64,000 bases of DNA from Tritrichomonas musculus (GCA_039105265.1 JAPFFF010000014.1:2542001-2606000), one strand, 5' to 3'; positions 29,301 through 40,448 are shown, counted from the first letter of the stretch. Made by a program: numbers and translations. The notes: generated from the sequence alone by a model not told the origin.

Positions 29301-31249
29301 TGAGTGTATCCTTTTTTAAATTTTGATAATAAAAAACCGTATTCAGAAAATAAACCATTGAAATTTTAATTTCTGTGAAAATAGTCATAGTACACTTTAT
29401 GGATCATTAAAGGAAAGAAATTATCATACTTAAACTTTCAATTTATAATAGAGACTTATCAAAATTATTTTTAATTTTAAAATTCCAACGATATTTTGCA
29501 TTAAATGTATTTATTAGAAAAAATACTAGTAATTCAATTAAATTGAGTTTTTTCAGATAATAACTTTTTGGCCAAAAAGAATTACATTTGCAAAAAAGTT
29601 GTCATCTTTTGAAAAATTTTATTTTTTCACAAAAAAATTTATTTTGTTTCAATTTGCAATTTTTTTGAAATAACTTTTTTTATTGATTACAAAAAGTATT
29701 TGCCATTTAAATATCTTTTTTAAAATAATTTTTTTTTGTGCAAATATAACTTTAAAAAATTAAAGAAATTGCTCATATTGTGATTACAAATTATGTGCAA
29801 TTATTTATAAATGCTTTTATTCATAAATTAGGTGTAATTATGAGTAAAAATTGATATAACTTTAGTGTTGATGTGAGGTTTGCAGGATATATGCTCTACA
29901 AAAATGTAAAATAGAAATAAAATATTTCAAAAGAAAAAAATTATTGTTCTTAAAAGATTGCTATGATTGTTTGTCGTGCTCATATATTATTGTACTTTCT
30001 TAGAAACAAAGATGTTGTTCTTTTTTATTTCCAAAGTTTTAGAGATAATTTAGACCATATTAAGGTTGAACAAAAGCAGTATATTTTATCATATTATAAT
30101 ATAATAAAATATATGATGATAAAAAATTTATTTACTAAATATAATGGTAAAATTGACGTATGATATAAAAATAAACTAATTTTTCTTTTTGAATGAAAAT
30201 TTTACAATTTGATAAGTTTAGAAAAAAAATGATGTTTTGTATAAATATTATAGCAAATATGAGGAAAATCCAATTTAAAATATAAGATATATTTTTTAGT
30301 TAATTTATTAAATTGAATTTATTTTTTATGAAATATTTGAATCATCAGAAAATTGAGATCAATTCTATGAAATTATTATATGCTTCAGAATATTGAGCAT
30401 TTTTTTAAGAAATAATTGTGAGATTGTAAGATATAAACAATTGTAAAATTGTGAGAAAATAAAGATTTCTGAAAAGTAAAAATATGTAAAGTATTCAAAG
30501 AAAAAATCTATCCAAAATAAAGTCCCCAGCGTCGGAATTTTTGATTTTTTAAAATAAATCTTTTTAAAATCAAAAAATATGGCCAATTTTTCAAATTTTA
30601 ACTCAGGTTGAAAAGATTAGCTGAGTGATTATTTATGAAATTATCTCTACTTTTAGCAAGATATACAATAATTTAAATATATTATATAATGATATTATTA
30701 ATTTTATGAATATTTAATAAAAAAAATTAAAATTTATAATGATATATTTCGCAAAATATGTATTTTCGTTGTCACTTTTTGAATACTACAAAATTGAATG
30801 AATACCTTAATAAGGCCTGATAATTTTCATTCTTCTCAATTTATTAAAATATTGATAACCTTGAATATTTTTAATATTGGTTTTTGCAAATAGTATATTG
30901 TAATTTACGCAAAAAAATTTGTTTTAAAATTATTTTTTTTATAACAAAAACCATTGCAAATATGCAACAACAAGTTTTTTCAAAATTATATTTATTTTTG
31001 AAATAAATCAATTTATTCAAAATTTTATCGATTTTTTGTTTTCTCTTCAAAATAATCGTAAAAAATGGTTATTTTAAAAAACAAAAATTTTTTTAAATAG
31101 AGATTTCTTTTGCGTTTTTTCAGGATTTTTTAAAATTAAATTGTTTTTAATATATAAATCATGGAATTTTAAAAAAGCTAAGACTTTTTCCTTAGTCTCT
31201 AATAAACAAATAATCAGTATTTTTCATAATGATTATTTACAAAAAATAG

Positions 31250-31280
<31 letters not shown>

Positions 31281-31410
31281 ATCATTATTTATTATCATAA
31301 TATAATTTATACTTTTATATTTTATCTGCTTTTTTTTTTGAGATCTCAAGTCTCATTTGAAGCACCATATTAAATGAAATCAATTGATCAAACTCAACAA
31401 GCTAAAAATA
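29301..31410. other. Gene-free AT-rich region
   Basis: No frame with protein-like composition was seen on either strand. It holds many short A and T runs and a long T-run at about 31248-31276, just beyond the 3' end of the 31411-33804 gene. I see no tRNA, repeat ends or gene remnants. Confidence 0.6.
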
Positions 31411-33804
31411 TTACATTTCATTCTCATCTAGAAATGGGATTAGCCTTTGTGCATGCCTGTATCCTTGTTTTGCTGATCTTCTGTAATAATACAAAGATTC
31501 TCTAGGATTAGTTTTTGACAAAATAAATGCCAGATGATACATTGAAATTGGATCATTTTTTTGAACTCCAATTTCGAAAATTTCTTTTGCTTTCTCAAAG
31601 TTAGCGGAAACACCGATTCCCCTCATAAAACATATTCCATAATTATTTAATGTAGCCTGCGATTGTTTCATGAGAAACGCTCTTTCAAACCATTTAAACG
31701 ATATTTTAAATTCATTTAAATTTTCATATTCAAATTTGCTATCGTATTTTTTGACTTTTTCACCAAGATTGAAATAATAAATTGCAATGTCAGTTGGAAA
31801 ACGCTTGTAATAATCCTCTGCGTCACTGTCCAGCATCATTTTCACTCCTTTTTGTTGATCTTTTTGAGTTCCAATTCCTTTCGATATAAAGTGGCCAAGA
31901 AGACATTTTGAGTACTTTTCGCCTTTCATCATTCCTTCTTTGGCAGTTACGAATGCCAAATCATCCTCGTTGAAATATTCATGAAGCAACCTGGCAAGAG
32001 AAAAATATGATAAATTATAGCCTAATTGAATCGACTTTTCTAAATGCTTTCGAGCTTCTGCTAAATTTGTGCTTCTTTCTTTTGCATCTGAATTAAAAAT
32101 GAGTGAAATTGCATATTTGTGATGTGACACAGCATCGTTTATCTTTATCCCTTCTTGACAAAGTGATTCAAAAAATTTGTGATTTTTATAACATTTGTTA
32201 AAAATCGTTGAGATTTGGTCAGGATTGCATTTTGAATGAATATAATTCATAAGCTTTTCTGTATTTTCTGCTGATATATAATTCTGCATTATTTCTTCTT
32301 GGTCATCATCGGCTTCTTCCTGGCTATTTCCATCCTCATTAATCATTTCATTTTCTTCTTTTCCTATATCTTCATCATCATCATTTATTGTCTCTCTTTC
32401 ATCATCATCATTTATTGTCTCTCTTTCATCATCATCATTTATTATGTCTCTTTCATCATCATCATTTATTATGTCTCTTTCATCATCATCATTTAATATC
32501 TTTCTTTCTATCTCATCATTTATTGAGTCTCTTTCTTTCACATCACTTATTATGTCTATTTCTTCTTCTTCATTTATAGAATCACTTTCTTCTTCATCGA
32601 TTTCATTAACTTCATAATAAACAAGTTTCTCTTTGTCATCATCTGTATAATTAATTATTTCTGCATCACGCCTAACAAATATTTTTGCTTGCTCATCAAT
32701 CGTGTTAGACAATCCATGCTCAAAGACAATTTTTCTGGCATTTGGAAAATAGACAGTTTGAAGGCAGCCACAGAACTCCAAGCACCCAGAAAGCAAATAA
32801 ATTCTTTTACTCAAAAACTTGATTGATGTTAATCTATCACAAAAATTAAATGCTTGCGCATTTACCTCAACAACGGATCTAGGGACCACAATTGATTCCA
32901 AAAGAAAGCACAAATGAAAAGCGCTATTATCAATCACTTTGAGTGATGATTTTGGCTCAAATGAAACAGATTTTAATTTTGTGCAGCGATCAAATGCACC
33001 ATGCGCGATCTTTTTAATATACGATGGAATTGTTACTTCTTCTACATCACGATATGAAAAGAGAATTCTCTTTGTTTTTTGATCAACTAAAATTTTTTTA
33101 TCAACAAAGAAAAAATCATCGTTTTTATGAATTTCAATTTCTTTGATTTCTAAAGCACCAGTAAAACTACTATCGTCAAAATTAATATCATTTGCTGGTA
33201 ATACTAAATGTTCAATTGTTGAGTCATAAAAACTAAAAGATTGAATTTCCTTTAATTCAGAATCTTCAGAAAAAATGACACTTTTTAATTTTTTACGAGA
33301 ATCAAAACAAAAACTCCCTAAAACTTTGATTTGAGGAGGAATTATCACTTCTTCAATATCAAATCTCGAATAATAAAGAATGTCAAATATATCACTGCTA
33401 GAGTTACTTTTTCCAAGAAGTAATTTATGATCATAATATATGAAATTTTTGTTTTTGGGAGAAATCTCGATTTCAACTAAATCTTTGACATAAAGGGCGA
33501 AAAATCTATCAAGAGTTTTTAGTTTTGGTGGAATTTGGAGTTTAGTGATTTTCGTTTGATCAAAGATATCATGAAAATCATCTATTTCAGAATCTTCATC
33601 AAATTTTAAGTATTTGATTGTTTTCCATTCAAATGTTTTGGACTTTATTGAAGTTATAAAATATTTTTCATTTTTAAATATAACATATTGAGGAATTAAA
33701 ATAGTATTGATTATTTTTTCTGCACTAACCAAACCAATAACTGATGCAGTATGATTTTTTTCATCTAAATTTAATTTAATTCCATTTATATTTTGTATTT
33801 CCAT
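31411..33804 (-). CDS. BspA-like leucine-rich-repeat protein fused to Sel1 repeats
   Basis: 797 residues, ATG at 33802-33804. Residues ~15-375 are LRR_5/BspA-type repeats, with recurring I-x-x-(I/V)-x-(I/F)-x-x-x-(S/V)-x-L-x-x-I-x-x-x-A-F patterns such as LKVIDNSAFHLCFLLESIVV. Residues ~400-505 are an acidic low-complexity linker with near-perfect DDDERDIIN/DDDERETIN units. Residues ~560-797 are Sel1 repeats (YSKCLLGHFISKGIGTQKDQ, TLNNYGICFMRGIGVSANFE). No signal peptide or membrane span is visible, unlike many surface BspA proteins of trichomonads, so an intracellular scaffold role is more likely. Both domain families are greatly expanded in trichomonads; this fusion is unusual in my knowledge. 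Confidence 0.85.
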   Translation of the reverse strand: MEIQNINGIKLNLDEKNHTASVIGLVSAEKIINTILIPQYVIFKNEKYFITSIKSKTFEWKTIKYLKFDEDSEIDDFHDIFDQTKITKLQIPPKLKTLDRFFALYVKDLVEIEISPKNKNFIYYDHKLLLGKSNSSSDIFDILYYSRFDIEEVIIPPQIKVLGSFCFDSRKKLKSVIFSEDSELKEIQSFSFYDSTIEHLVLPANDINFDDSSFTGALEIKEIEIHKNDDFFFVDKKILVDQKTKRILFSYRDVEEVTIPSYIKKIAHGAFDRCTKLKSVSFEPKSSLKVIDNSAFHLCFLLESIVVPRSVVEVNAQAFNFCDRLTSIKFLSKRIYLLSGCLEFCGCLQTVYFPNARKIVFEHGLSNTIDEQAKIFVRRDAEIINYTDDDKEKLVYYEVNEIDEEESDSINEEEEIDIISDVKERDSINDEIERKILNDDDERDIINDDDERDIINDDDERETINDDDERETINDDDEDIGKEENEMINEDGNSQEEADDDQEEIMQNYISAENTEKLMNYIHSKCNPDQISTIFNKCYKNHKFFESLCQEGIKINDAVSHHKYAISLIFNSDAKERSTNLAEARKHLEKSIQLGYNLSYFSLARLLHEYFNEDDLAFVTAKEGMMKGEKYSKCLLGHFISKGIGTQKDQQKGVKMMLDSDAEDYYKRFPTDIAIYYFNLGEKVKKYDSKFEYENLNEFKISFKWFERAFLMKQSQATLNNYGICFMRGIGVSANFEKAKEIFEIGVQKNDPISMYHLAFILSKTNPRESLYYYRRSAKQGYRHAQRLIPFLDENEM

Positions 33805-34373
33805 AAAATTTTATATGGACCAATTCCACTTTTTGAATATTTTATGTTGAAATAAAAATAGCAAAAAATACATTTATCTTTGATAAATCTTAAATATGGT
33901 AAATAAAGACGTTTATTATTTTATATATAATAAAATTTATGAATTTTACACATAGATTTTTGAGATATTAAACATATACTATTGTAAAAAAATTATCATT
34001 TAAAAATTCAATTCATTAAATTATTCATTTCAATAGTTTATTTTTTAAATTTTAAATTTTACATTTAAAATAACTTTAAAAAACAGGAAGATTTAGTTCT
34101 GTGACTGCAAAAATGGATCTCAAAACTCAATTATACCGATATGAAATTTTTTTTTTTATATGAAAAGATTTTTTTTGGTTCATAAACAATTCGAAGATTA
34201 CAAAAGAAATTGAATTAAATGGTTAAAAGAGTTATATAAATTCAATAAAACAAAATAGTTTGGCTTTTTTTTTTTTTTTTTCATAACTCAAAATATTAAT
34301 AATATTATTTTATATAAAAAATTTAAAATTGTTGCAGATCATTTTTTTTTAGAAATTATAAGATATTAATAAT
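33805..34373. other. Gene-free AT-rich spacer
   Basis: It is the upstream region of the BspA/Sel1 gene and the downstream flank of the ankyrin remnant. No clear TCAYTW initiator was found near the ATG at 33804. The rest is A/T-rich with T-runs near 34265-34280. Confidence 0.5.
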
Positions 34374-34890
34374 TTATATGTCATCTTCATCATCAATTTC
34401 AAATTGATTGTATTCCATATCCCTTATTTTTTCTGTTCCATTTGATAGAAGGCCAACAATTTCTTGTTGATTTTCTACTCTTGCATAGTAAATGGCTGTC
34501 TTATCAATATTTTAACTCGCAAATTCCATAAATGAATCAAAATTTCAATTCTATGAAACCAAAGCTAGATTTGAATCATATGAACTTTGATTTCAAATAT
34601 CTCTAGCGTTAATATCAATGCCATCTTGCATTAACAATAATTGAACAATTTCTTTATGGCCATTTTTTGCAGCAAGTATCAAAGCTGTAGAATTCAATTT
34701 TCGAACTAAACTCCATGAATTATCCAATTATTTCAACTTCATGAAAAAAAGATTGATTTAAATTTTATAAATGTTTTTTAGATCTAAAATGTTTTCCCGA
34801 TTTACATCTATTCCTTTTTGCGCTAATAGTAATTGAACAATATCTGTATAACCTTGAGATGAAGCATTAATCAGTGGTGTATTATAAAAT
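34374..34890 (-). pseudogene. 3' end of an ankyrin-repeat gene interrupted between repeats
   Basis: Three ankyrin units are readable on the minus strand. About 34785-34884 reads TPLINASSQGYTDIVQLLLA and ends in DVN. About 34598-34705 reads STALILAAKNGHKEIVQLLL and ends in DIN. 34374-34510 reads KTAIYYARVENQQEIVGLLS with an acidic tail to the TAA at 34374-34376. Between them are AT-rich spacers of about 80-90 bases with stops in the frame. The spacers fall at the same point of the ankyrin repeat each time. No GT donor or clean reading frame joins them, so this is either a decayed gene or one with unusual introns. The 5' part is lost in the 34900-35340 repeat. Confidence 0.6.
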
Positions 34891-34899
34891 TCTTGAATA

Positions 34900-34960
34900 A
34901 AATATGATAAAACATTTTAAATTTCAATTGAATTGAAAAAAATAAGATTTGAATGTAATG

Positions 34961-34994
<34 letters not shown>

Positions 34995-35340
34995 ATTGTA
35001 TGAAAAAATAAGATTTGAATCAAATTAAAAAATAAGATTTGAATCACATGAAAAAATAAGATTTGAATGTAACGAAAAAATAGAATTTGAATCATATGAA
35101 AAAATAAGATTTGAATCACATGAAAAAATAAGATTTGAATCACATGAAAAAATAAGATTTGAATGTCATGAAAAAATAGAATTTGAATCATATGAAAAAA
35201 TAAGATTTGAATCACATGAAAAAATAAGATTTGAATGTCATGAAAAAATAAGATTTGAATCATATGAAAAAATAAGATTTGAATGTAACGAAAAAATAGA
35301 ATTTGAATGGAATGAAAAAATAAGATTTGAATGGTATGAA
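34900..35340. repeat. Minisatellite of AAAAAATAAGATTTGAATC units
   Basis: About 16 units of 20-22 bases, of the form ATGAAAAAATAAGATTTGAA with TCACATG, TCATATG or TGTCATG ends, interrupted by an A-run (about 34962-34990). The same motif (CATATGATTCAAATCT on the minus strand) occurs once inside the neighbouring ankyrin spacer, so the array looks like an expansion of such a spacer. Confidence 0.85.
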
Positions 35341-35368
35341 TGTTTAAATATCAAAACACTTTCACAAT

Positions 35369-35667
35369 CTAGCAAATTGCAGAACCACCATTTGATGTGT
35401 CAGAACCGTGGCCCAGTAATGTGTTTGCCCTAAATATGCAAGAGTGAATATTTATTTTATTTTTCCTATATTCAGAATAAGTATTAGTGGCTCCAATAAA
35501 ACTGGCCTTGTAAACGCTGAAGGTTTTTCGAGGTCAAATTTATTTGAAAGTTGGACAGTGTTTTTAATGTACATTCCACCATCGCTTCCATCACTTGACA
35601 GATATTTTTTGAAAGCGGCACTTTTACACCTAAGTCCACAATTGGTGAAATGAACTACTCCACCACT
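35369..35667 (-). pseudogene. Fragment of a Pmp-like parallel beta-helix surface protein
   Basis: Two frames on the minus strand give protein-like segments. One is GGGVVHFTNCGLRCKSAAF continuing to SSDGSDGGMYIKN; the other, a frame apart, is HSCIFRANTLLGHGSDTSNG ending GGSAIC. Cys-plus-F pairs and GG(A/M)-type turns spaced about 25 residues apart mark the polymorphic-outer-membrane-protein-like beta-helix family, known as a large surface-protein family in trichomonads. At least one frameshift and missing ends make this a remnant. Confidence 0.5.
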
Positions 35668-36018
35668 TTTTCTGTGAAGTGATCTGACTCAGATTTTAAA
35701 GTTAACGAATGTTGCATCGTCGTTTTTTCCTTCTTTAATACAGTGGCTATTTATGACTATTTCAGAAAGAATTCAAAGATGAAAAGTTTTTTTTGAACAT
35801 GAATCATTTTACAAAACTTTTTCTGACTTCAGTTTTCACCTTATTAATTCTAGTTCAGATCTGAACGAAGAAAATGAAAAAGAAACAAAAGATAAATCAG
35901 ACATGCGAAGATCACAATTCAAATTTTTTTGAAAAACACCTAATTTTTTAATAAATACGTTATTTATAGATATAGTTTACCTCTACCAAAATTTAAACTT
36001 AACCAAAATTTTAATTGA

Positions 36019-37764
36019 ATGAATTTTGATGAAGATTTAGTAAATATTCATAAAGATGTCTCTGATTTCCTTTCAAAAAATAAAGATAAATACGAAATAA
36101 TAACAGATTTACAGAACAATCTTTATAAATTAAATGAAGATTTATACTCAGATACAATTCAAATAATAAATGACAATAAAGAACTTTTTTTCAAAGACCA
36201 TACGAGTGCCGTTTTTTTCTTTTGCATTATAATCAGGTCGTCAAGATTCAATTTCAAAAATTTTGAGATTAATTTAAATATACTCATTAATTTTTCAGCT
36301 GAAATTAAAAAATGCCGCACAACCGACTATGAATTAATAGGTATCAGTGCCAGTTATTATAATTCATTAAATTATCTATTTTCTAAAAATTTTTTTTCAA
36401 TTGAATCAATAGTAGAACATTCATTCGGTGACACTTTTATATTCATCAATTTTCTACCAGAAATCTCCCAGTATGATCCAGAATACGCCACTCTTCAAAA
36501 GCAAAAAATATTCAATAATATTAAAGTATCAAAACTTAGTGATTTATTTGTGAGGGATCCCTATATAAACATTAACTTTTTGCGAGAATATTTAGAAAAA
36601 GTTGAGAAAGATCCAAAAGAGCATGTTTTGAATCGAACATTGAATTATCATCACTCAAAATTACATAAATCAATTCGAGAAGACGATATTGACACTTTTC
36701 AGTCACTTTTATATAAAAACAACATTGATATTAACCATCGAATAGAAAATTCATATTATGAAAGATCTAAAACGATTGATGACGATATGTCATTAATACA
36801 AATTGCCTCAATTTATGGTTCAATAAAAGTATTCAAATTTTTGTGGCAAAAAGAAAATATTTTCATTGACCAAAATCTTCTCTGTTATGCATATTGCGGT
36901 TATAATTTTGAAATAATTCATATATGCGAATCAAAGTGCTCATTAAATAGCGTTTATCTACAACCAATAGCTTTGCATCAAGATAATCTATTGGATTATT
37001 TCATTGAAAATTTCAGTAGCGAACTTTTTGAGACAAATTCAGAGATTGAAGAAGCGTTGCAAAATTTTTCTGAGGATGAAGATAATGTGTATCAATCTTG
37101 CTTAAATTGGTATAGTATTGAAATGGCCTTCTATTCTGTTAATTTTCCGGTTATTTTGTCATGCCTTGAAAAAGTTGCGTTTATTGCAAAAAATGTAAAA
37201 AATATTGAAACATTTGATAAAAACGTCTCTATGTCATATATTATTTTCGTTGACTTTGATCTTTTTAAGTTCATTTATTCTCAGAGACATTCGAATGTTA
37301 ATAAATTAAAATGCAATTCTTATATACAAATTATGATGGACTGTATAAATGAGAATAGAAATGACATTTTTAAATTTGTTTATGATGATTTGAATGGAAT
37401 GCTTCAACCATTAAGATTTTTAGGAAACTGTTTACAATATAATCATGATATGGCTAATTATATTCTTAGCTTAAAAACTAATAAATATCCAAAAAATATT
37501 CCCATTGATTACCTTTTGTCTGCAATCGAATTTTACAACGAAGAAATTGTTGTGAAAATGATAAAGACCTTCAATTTCTTTAATAATATTAACAATATAT
37601 TCACATTCTCTTCTCATGTTGTTGGATCAATTTCATTAAAAATGGCTATTTCCTTGATGAAGAAATTATCATCATTTTTACCAAATAATGTAATTATTTT
37701 GTTAATTAACGCTTTGAAAAAATATGATATTCGATACGAATCATACATTAATGACTTTTCTTGA
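36019..37764 (+). CDS. DUF3447/ankyrin-family protein
   Basis: 581 residues, ATG at 36019. The first ~190 residues are the helical N-terminal region typical of trichomonad ankyrin proteins. Residues ~200-330 hold a divergent ankyrin/DUF3447 segment (HKSIREDDIDTFQSLLYKNN; MSLIQIASIYGSIKVFKFLW), followed by further helical repeats with weak ankyrin character (NYILSLKTNKYPKNIPIDYL). It ends at 37764 without the run of canonical ankyrin repeats usual for the family. The frame is intact. Sequence resembles the 56127 gene in architecture. A general protein-interaction role is likely; the partner is unknown. Confidence 0.7.
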   Translation: MNFDEDLVNIHKDVSDFLSKNKDKYEIITDLQNNLYKLNEDLYSDTIQIINDNKELFFKDHTSAVFFFCIIIRSSRFNFKNFEINLNILINFSAEIKKCRTTDYELIGISASYYNSLNYLFSKNFFSIESIVEHSFGDTFIFINFLPEISQYDPEYATLQKQKIFNNIKVSKLSDLFVRDPYININFLREYLEKVEKDPKEHVLNRTLNYHHSKLHKSIREDDIDTFQSLLYKNNIDINHRIENSYYERSKTIDDDMSLIQIASIYGSIKVFKFLWQKENIFIDQNLLCYAYCGYNFEIIHICESKCSLNSVYLQPIALHQDNLLDYFIENFSSELFETNSEIEEALQNFSEDEDNVYQSCLNWYSIEMAFYSVNFPVILSCLEKVAFIAKNVKNIETFDKNVSMSYIIFVDFDLFKFIYSQRHSNVNKLKCNSYIQIMMDCINENRNDIFKFVYDDLNGMLQPLRFLGNCLQYNHDMANYILSLKTNKYPKNIPIDYLLSAIEFYNEEIVVKMIKTFNFFNNINNIFTFSSHVVGSISLKMAISLMKKLSSFLPNNVIILLINALKKYDIRYESYINDFS

Positions 37765-38109
37765 AAATAGTTTTTTAAATGCATTATCAAGAGATAAACA
37801 TTTATTTATAAATAAAAGGATATTTTTGTTAAATTACCAAATCTTGATTTCATACAAAAAACAGCTGACATAACACCGAAGATACTTATAAAACTTAAAT
37901 ATAATATAACATATTGTATCTCAAAATTAATATAATCTGAAAATTTGAATGATTTTCAATCTGCGATACTTATATATATGATTTTTCTCCTAGAGTAGCA
38001 TATGTCTATAAATTTAATTAGTAATATACCATATTCTGCAATATTGACAAAGCTTATTTGAGAAAATAATAATAATAATAATAAAAGATAAAAAATCTAT
38101 TTATTTTAT
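37765..38109. other. Intergenic region
   Basis: AT-rich with an (AAT)n tract near 38065-38085 and no gene signal. Confidence 0.5.
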
Positions 38110-38874
38110 TCAACATTTCGTTTTATTGGACTTGAATTCCGAAATCTTTTGAAGGAAATCGTTGCTATTTTCATCATCAAATTCAATTTTAGTTTTTGAA
38201 ATAGCAACTCCAGGAACAAATAAGTAATAACTAAATGAAGGTGACGTCAAAACATTTGATATTGATGCTATAATATAATGGCCTCCTTTGAGTTCAATAT
38301 AATGTCCAAATCTTGTTTGACATTGTGTAATTTTGGTATTTCTATTGTTATTTGTTGTAGCCTTAACTTCGAAAAAATACTTTTGGCTATCGTAATCCTC
38401 TACATATATATCAAAATGTTCTCCATAATCTGCAATATGATATTGATGATTGTTGTTCAATTTGATTGATGGGCATTTTTCATCATCTGTTTTTGCATTC
38501 CATACGACTTTTTTGAAACAATCTAATTTTAATAAGTGTTCATATGCTAAGCCTTCTCCTTGGTAGCAAATTTGGAAAGGATGCGTGTCTTTCTTATGTA
38601 TTCGATTTGATTTTGCTTCAATAGGAAAAACAAATGATTCTATTTCTTCTTGAATTTCTTCGATTTCTTCTTCTGTTTTTGCATTAGCTTTCTTTTCTTT
38701 CAATATTTGAATTTTATTAATGAATTCATCAGTTATCATTTGTTTCATTTGTTTCATTTGTTTCTTTGTTTCTTTTTTGGCGATTCGTTCAGCCTTTTCT
38801 TCATCATTTTCATTTATTCTCCTCTTTCTCTTTTTTGGAGCAATTGATATTTCTTGAGAAATCTGTCTTTTCAT
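38110..38874 (-). CDS. DUF3883-like protein with restriction-endonuclease-type fold
   Basis: 254 residues from the ATG at 38872-38874, chosen because a TCATTT initiator lies 7 bases upstream. The N-terminal 90 residues are basic and coiled-coil (RKRRINENDEEKAERIAKKE). Residues ~100-235 match the DUF3883 layout: GEGLAYEHLLKL helix, KVVWNAKTD, YGEHFDIYVED strand with Asp, YFFEVKAT strand (the E-x-K pair), then a Gln helix and a GGHYIIASISNV strand. This is the PD-(D/E)xK nuclease-like fold, found in NO VEIN proteins and in restriction-linked bacterial proteins. Function here is unknown. Confidence 0.7.
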   Translation of the reverse strand: MKRQISQEISIAPKKRKRRINENDEEKAERIAKKETKKQMKQMKQMITDEFINKIQILKEKKANAKTEEEIEEIQEEIESFVFPIEAKSNRIHKKDTHPFQICYQGEGLAYEHLLKLDCFKKVVWNAKTDDEKCPSIKLNNNHQYHIADYGEHFDIYVEDYDSQKYFFEVKATTNNNRNTKITQCQTRFGHYIELKGGHYIIASISNVLTSPSFSYYLFVPGVAISKTKIEFDDENSNDFLQKISEFKSNKTKC

Positions 38875-38880
38875 TATAAT

Positions 38881-38886
38881 AAATGA
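38881..38886 (-). promoter_or_regulatory. TCATTT initiator of the DUF3883-like gene
   Basis: Matches the trichomonad Inr consensus TCAYTW; its A would place the start of transcription about 10 bases before the ATG at 38874. Confidence 0.55.
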
Positions 38887-39106
38887 AATCAATTAAATTT
38901 TTAAATTAAAATTTTTAATTCTCAAGTCAAATTTTTTTCATTATATTCAAAAACGCAAGTCATGAAAAAAAAAAAAAAAAAAAAAAAAAAAAGATTTGAT
39001 AATTTTATAGAAAAAAAATTCAAAAAATCAATTCAAATAAATAGACTTTATGTTTGATGCTCTTTTGATATTTTGTTGATATTTATGCAAAAGATCCTGA
39101 TCAAAA

Positions 39107-39605
39107 TAATTATCGCCCAATGCCTATTTACCTCGGAGGTTAAGGCCAATATTGACCTTGTATCGTACATCAGAAAAAAAAGTTTGAAACTTTTTTGCAC
39201 TTTTGCTAAAAATACCATGAGTAGCTTACTCATGCTTTTAAAAAATTAAAACAATTAACCAAACCATAATATATCCCATAATTTTATGAGCAACTGGGCT
39301 ATTAATGCGTTGTCAAGATCTTCATTAATAGGTTTTTTGGATTAGGAGTCTGTTTTTTGATGATTGCGCTTGATTACTTTTTCTTTTCAAATAGTGAATT
39401 TTCCAATTTTGCCACTGTACTGTATACTAAAATAATACGTTTATATTTTTTTATCTTGAAAAAATATGAAAAAAGCTTGAGTAAAGCTACTCATCGAATT
39501 TTTAGCAAAAGTGCAAAAAAGTTTAAAACTTTTTTTTCTGATGCACGATAAATGGTCAATATTGGCCTTAACCTTCGGAGTCAATAAGTATCGGGGGCGA
39601 TAAGT
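39107..39605. mobile_element. Fold-back element with ~135 bp inverted ends (MITE-like)
   Basis: Left arm about 39107-39241 and right arm about 39467-39605 are inverted copies containing GGTTAAGGCCAATATTGACC, a TTTTTTGCACTTTTGC block and CATGAGTAGCT. The outer ends read TATCGCCC and the inverse. A TA stands at each outer edge, which suggests TA-targeted insertion. There is no coding capacity. A third, direct copy of the arm follows. Confidence 0.65.
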
Positions 39606-39640
39606 ATTTTCCCCCCCCAAAAAAAAAAAAAAGGAGATAT

Positions 39641-39765
39641 TTTTTGCCCCCAATCTCTTTTGCCCCCAACGGTTAAGGTCAATATTGACCCTGTATCGTA
39701 CTTCAGAATAAATTGGCGATAATTTTTTGCACTTTTGTGAAAAATACCATGAGTAGCTACTAATA
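39641..39765 (+). repeat. Third, solo copy of the fold-back arm
   Basis: Contains GGTTAAGGTCAATATTGACC, TGTATCGTACTTCAG, TTTTTTGCACTTTTG and ATACCATGAGTAGCT in the same order as 39107-39241. Its outer end is GCCCCCAAT-rich and differs somewhat. A partial element or a second insertion is likely. Confidence 0.65.
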
Positions 39766-40448
39766 ATATACAGTTAATTTCATCATATTTTGTTGTTTTA
39801 TAACTTAATGATTCTTGAATATTAGTTATTTGCACTTGAATTGTTGAGAATTACACATACAAACAAATTTTTTTCAACATAACATATATTTTTCTGTAAA
39901 AAAGTTTGTATACTACTTGTTGTTACTATTTAAAAAATTAGAATGCTTTTTTCTTTTTTTCAATTATCGTAAATAATAATTATCATATTTCAATTATCAT
40001 AAAAAATTAGGAAATTCCATATTATTTACGAAAATATGATGAAATATGATAATTATTTTATATTCAAAGTTATTTGAAAAAAATAATTTAATAATAATTA
40101 AAATCTATTCTTTTTTTTTTAATATTTTTTTTGTTAGTTTGGTATGATATCATGCCTTTTTAAAACTTCCCTAGTTCTTTTTTACTTATTTTTGCTGTTT
40201 GGTTGAATTTTATTACTTGTCCAAATAGCCCCCAAATGTGTCAAAAAATATATTTTTTAAGATAATGATAAATAAATAAATGATGGAAATATATTCCTTA
40301 CTTTATATAGTTTATTTTAAAATATTTATTATTAAATTTCATCTATAGGTCCACAAAAGACAACAACTTTTCGAAAATTAAAAAAAAATTAACCATAATT
40401 CACCATTTTATAAAAAAGTGGCTTTTATGATTATTTGAACAAATTGAT
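39766..40448. other. Gene-free AT-rich region
   Basis: No gene or repeat boundary recognised; short palindromic A/T motifs only (AATTATCATATTTCAATTAT near 39975). Confidence 0.5.

Noticed and set aside
32299-32579. His/Ile-rich plus-strand frames
   Set aside because: Antisense shadow of the acidic repeat linker of the BspA/Sel1 gene.
34871-35263. 130-codon minus-strand frame with IQILFF repeats
   Set aside because: Translation of the AAGATTTGAATC minisatellite and an A-run; no gene features.
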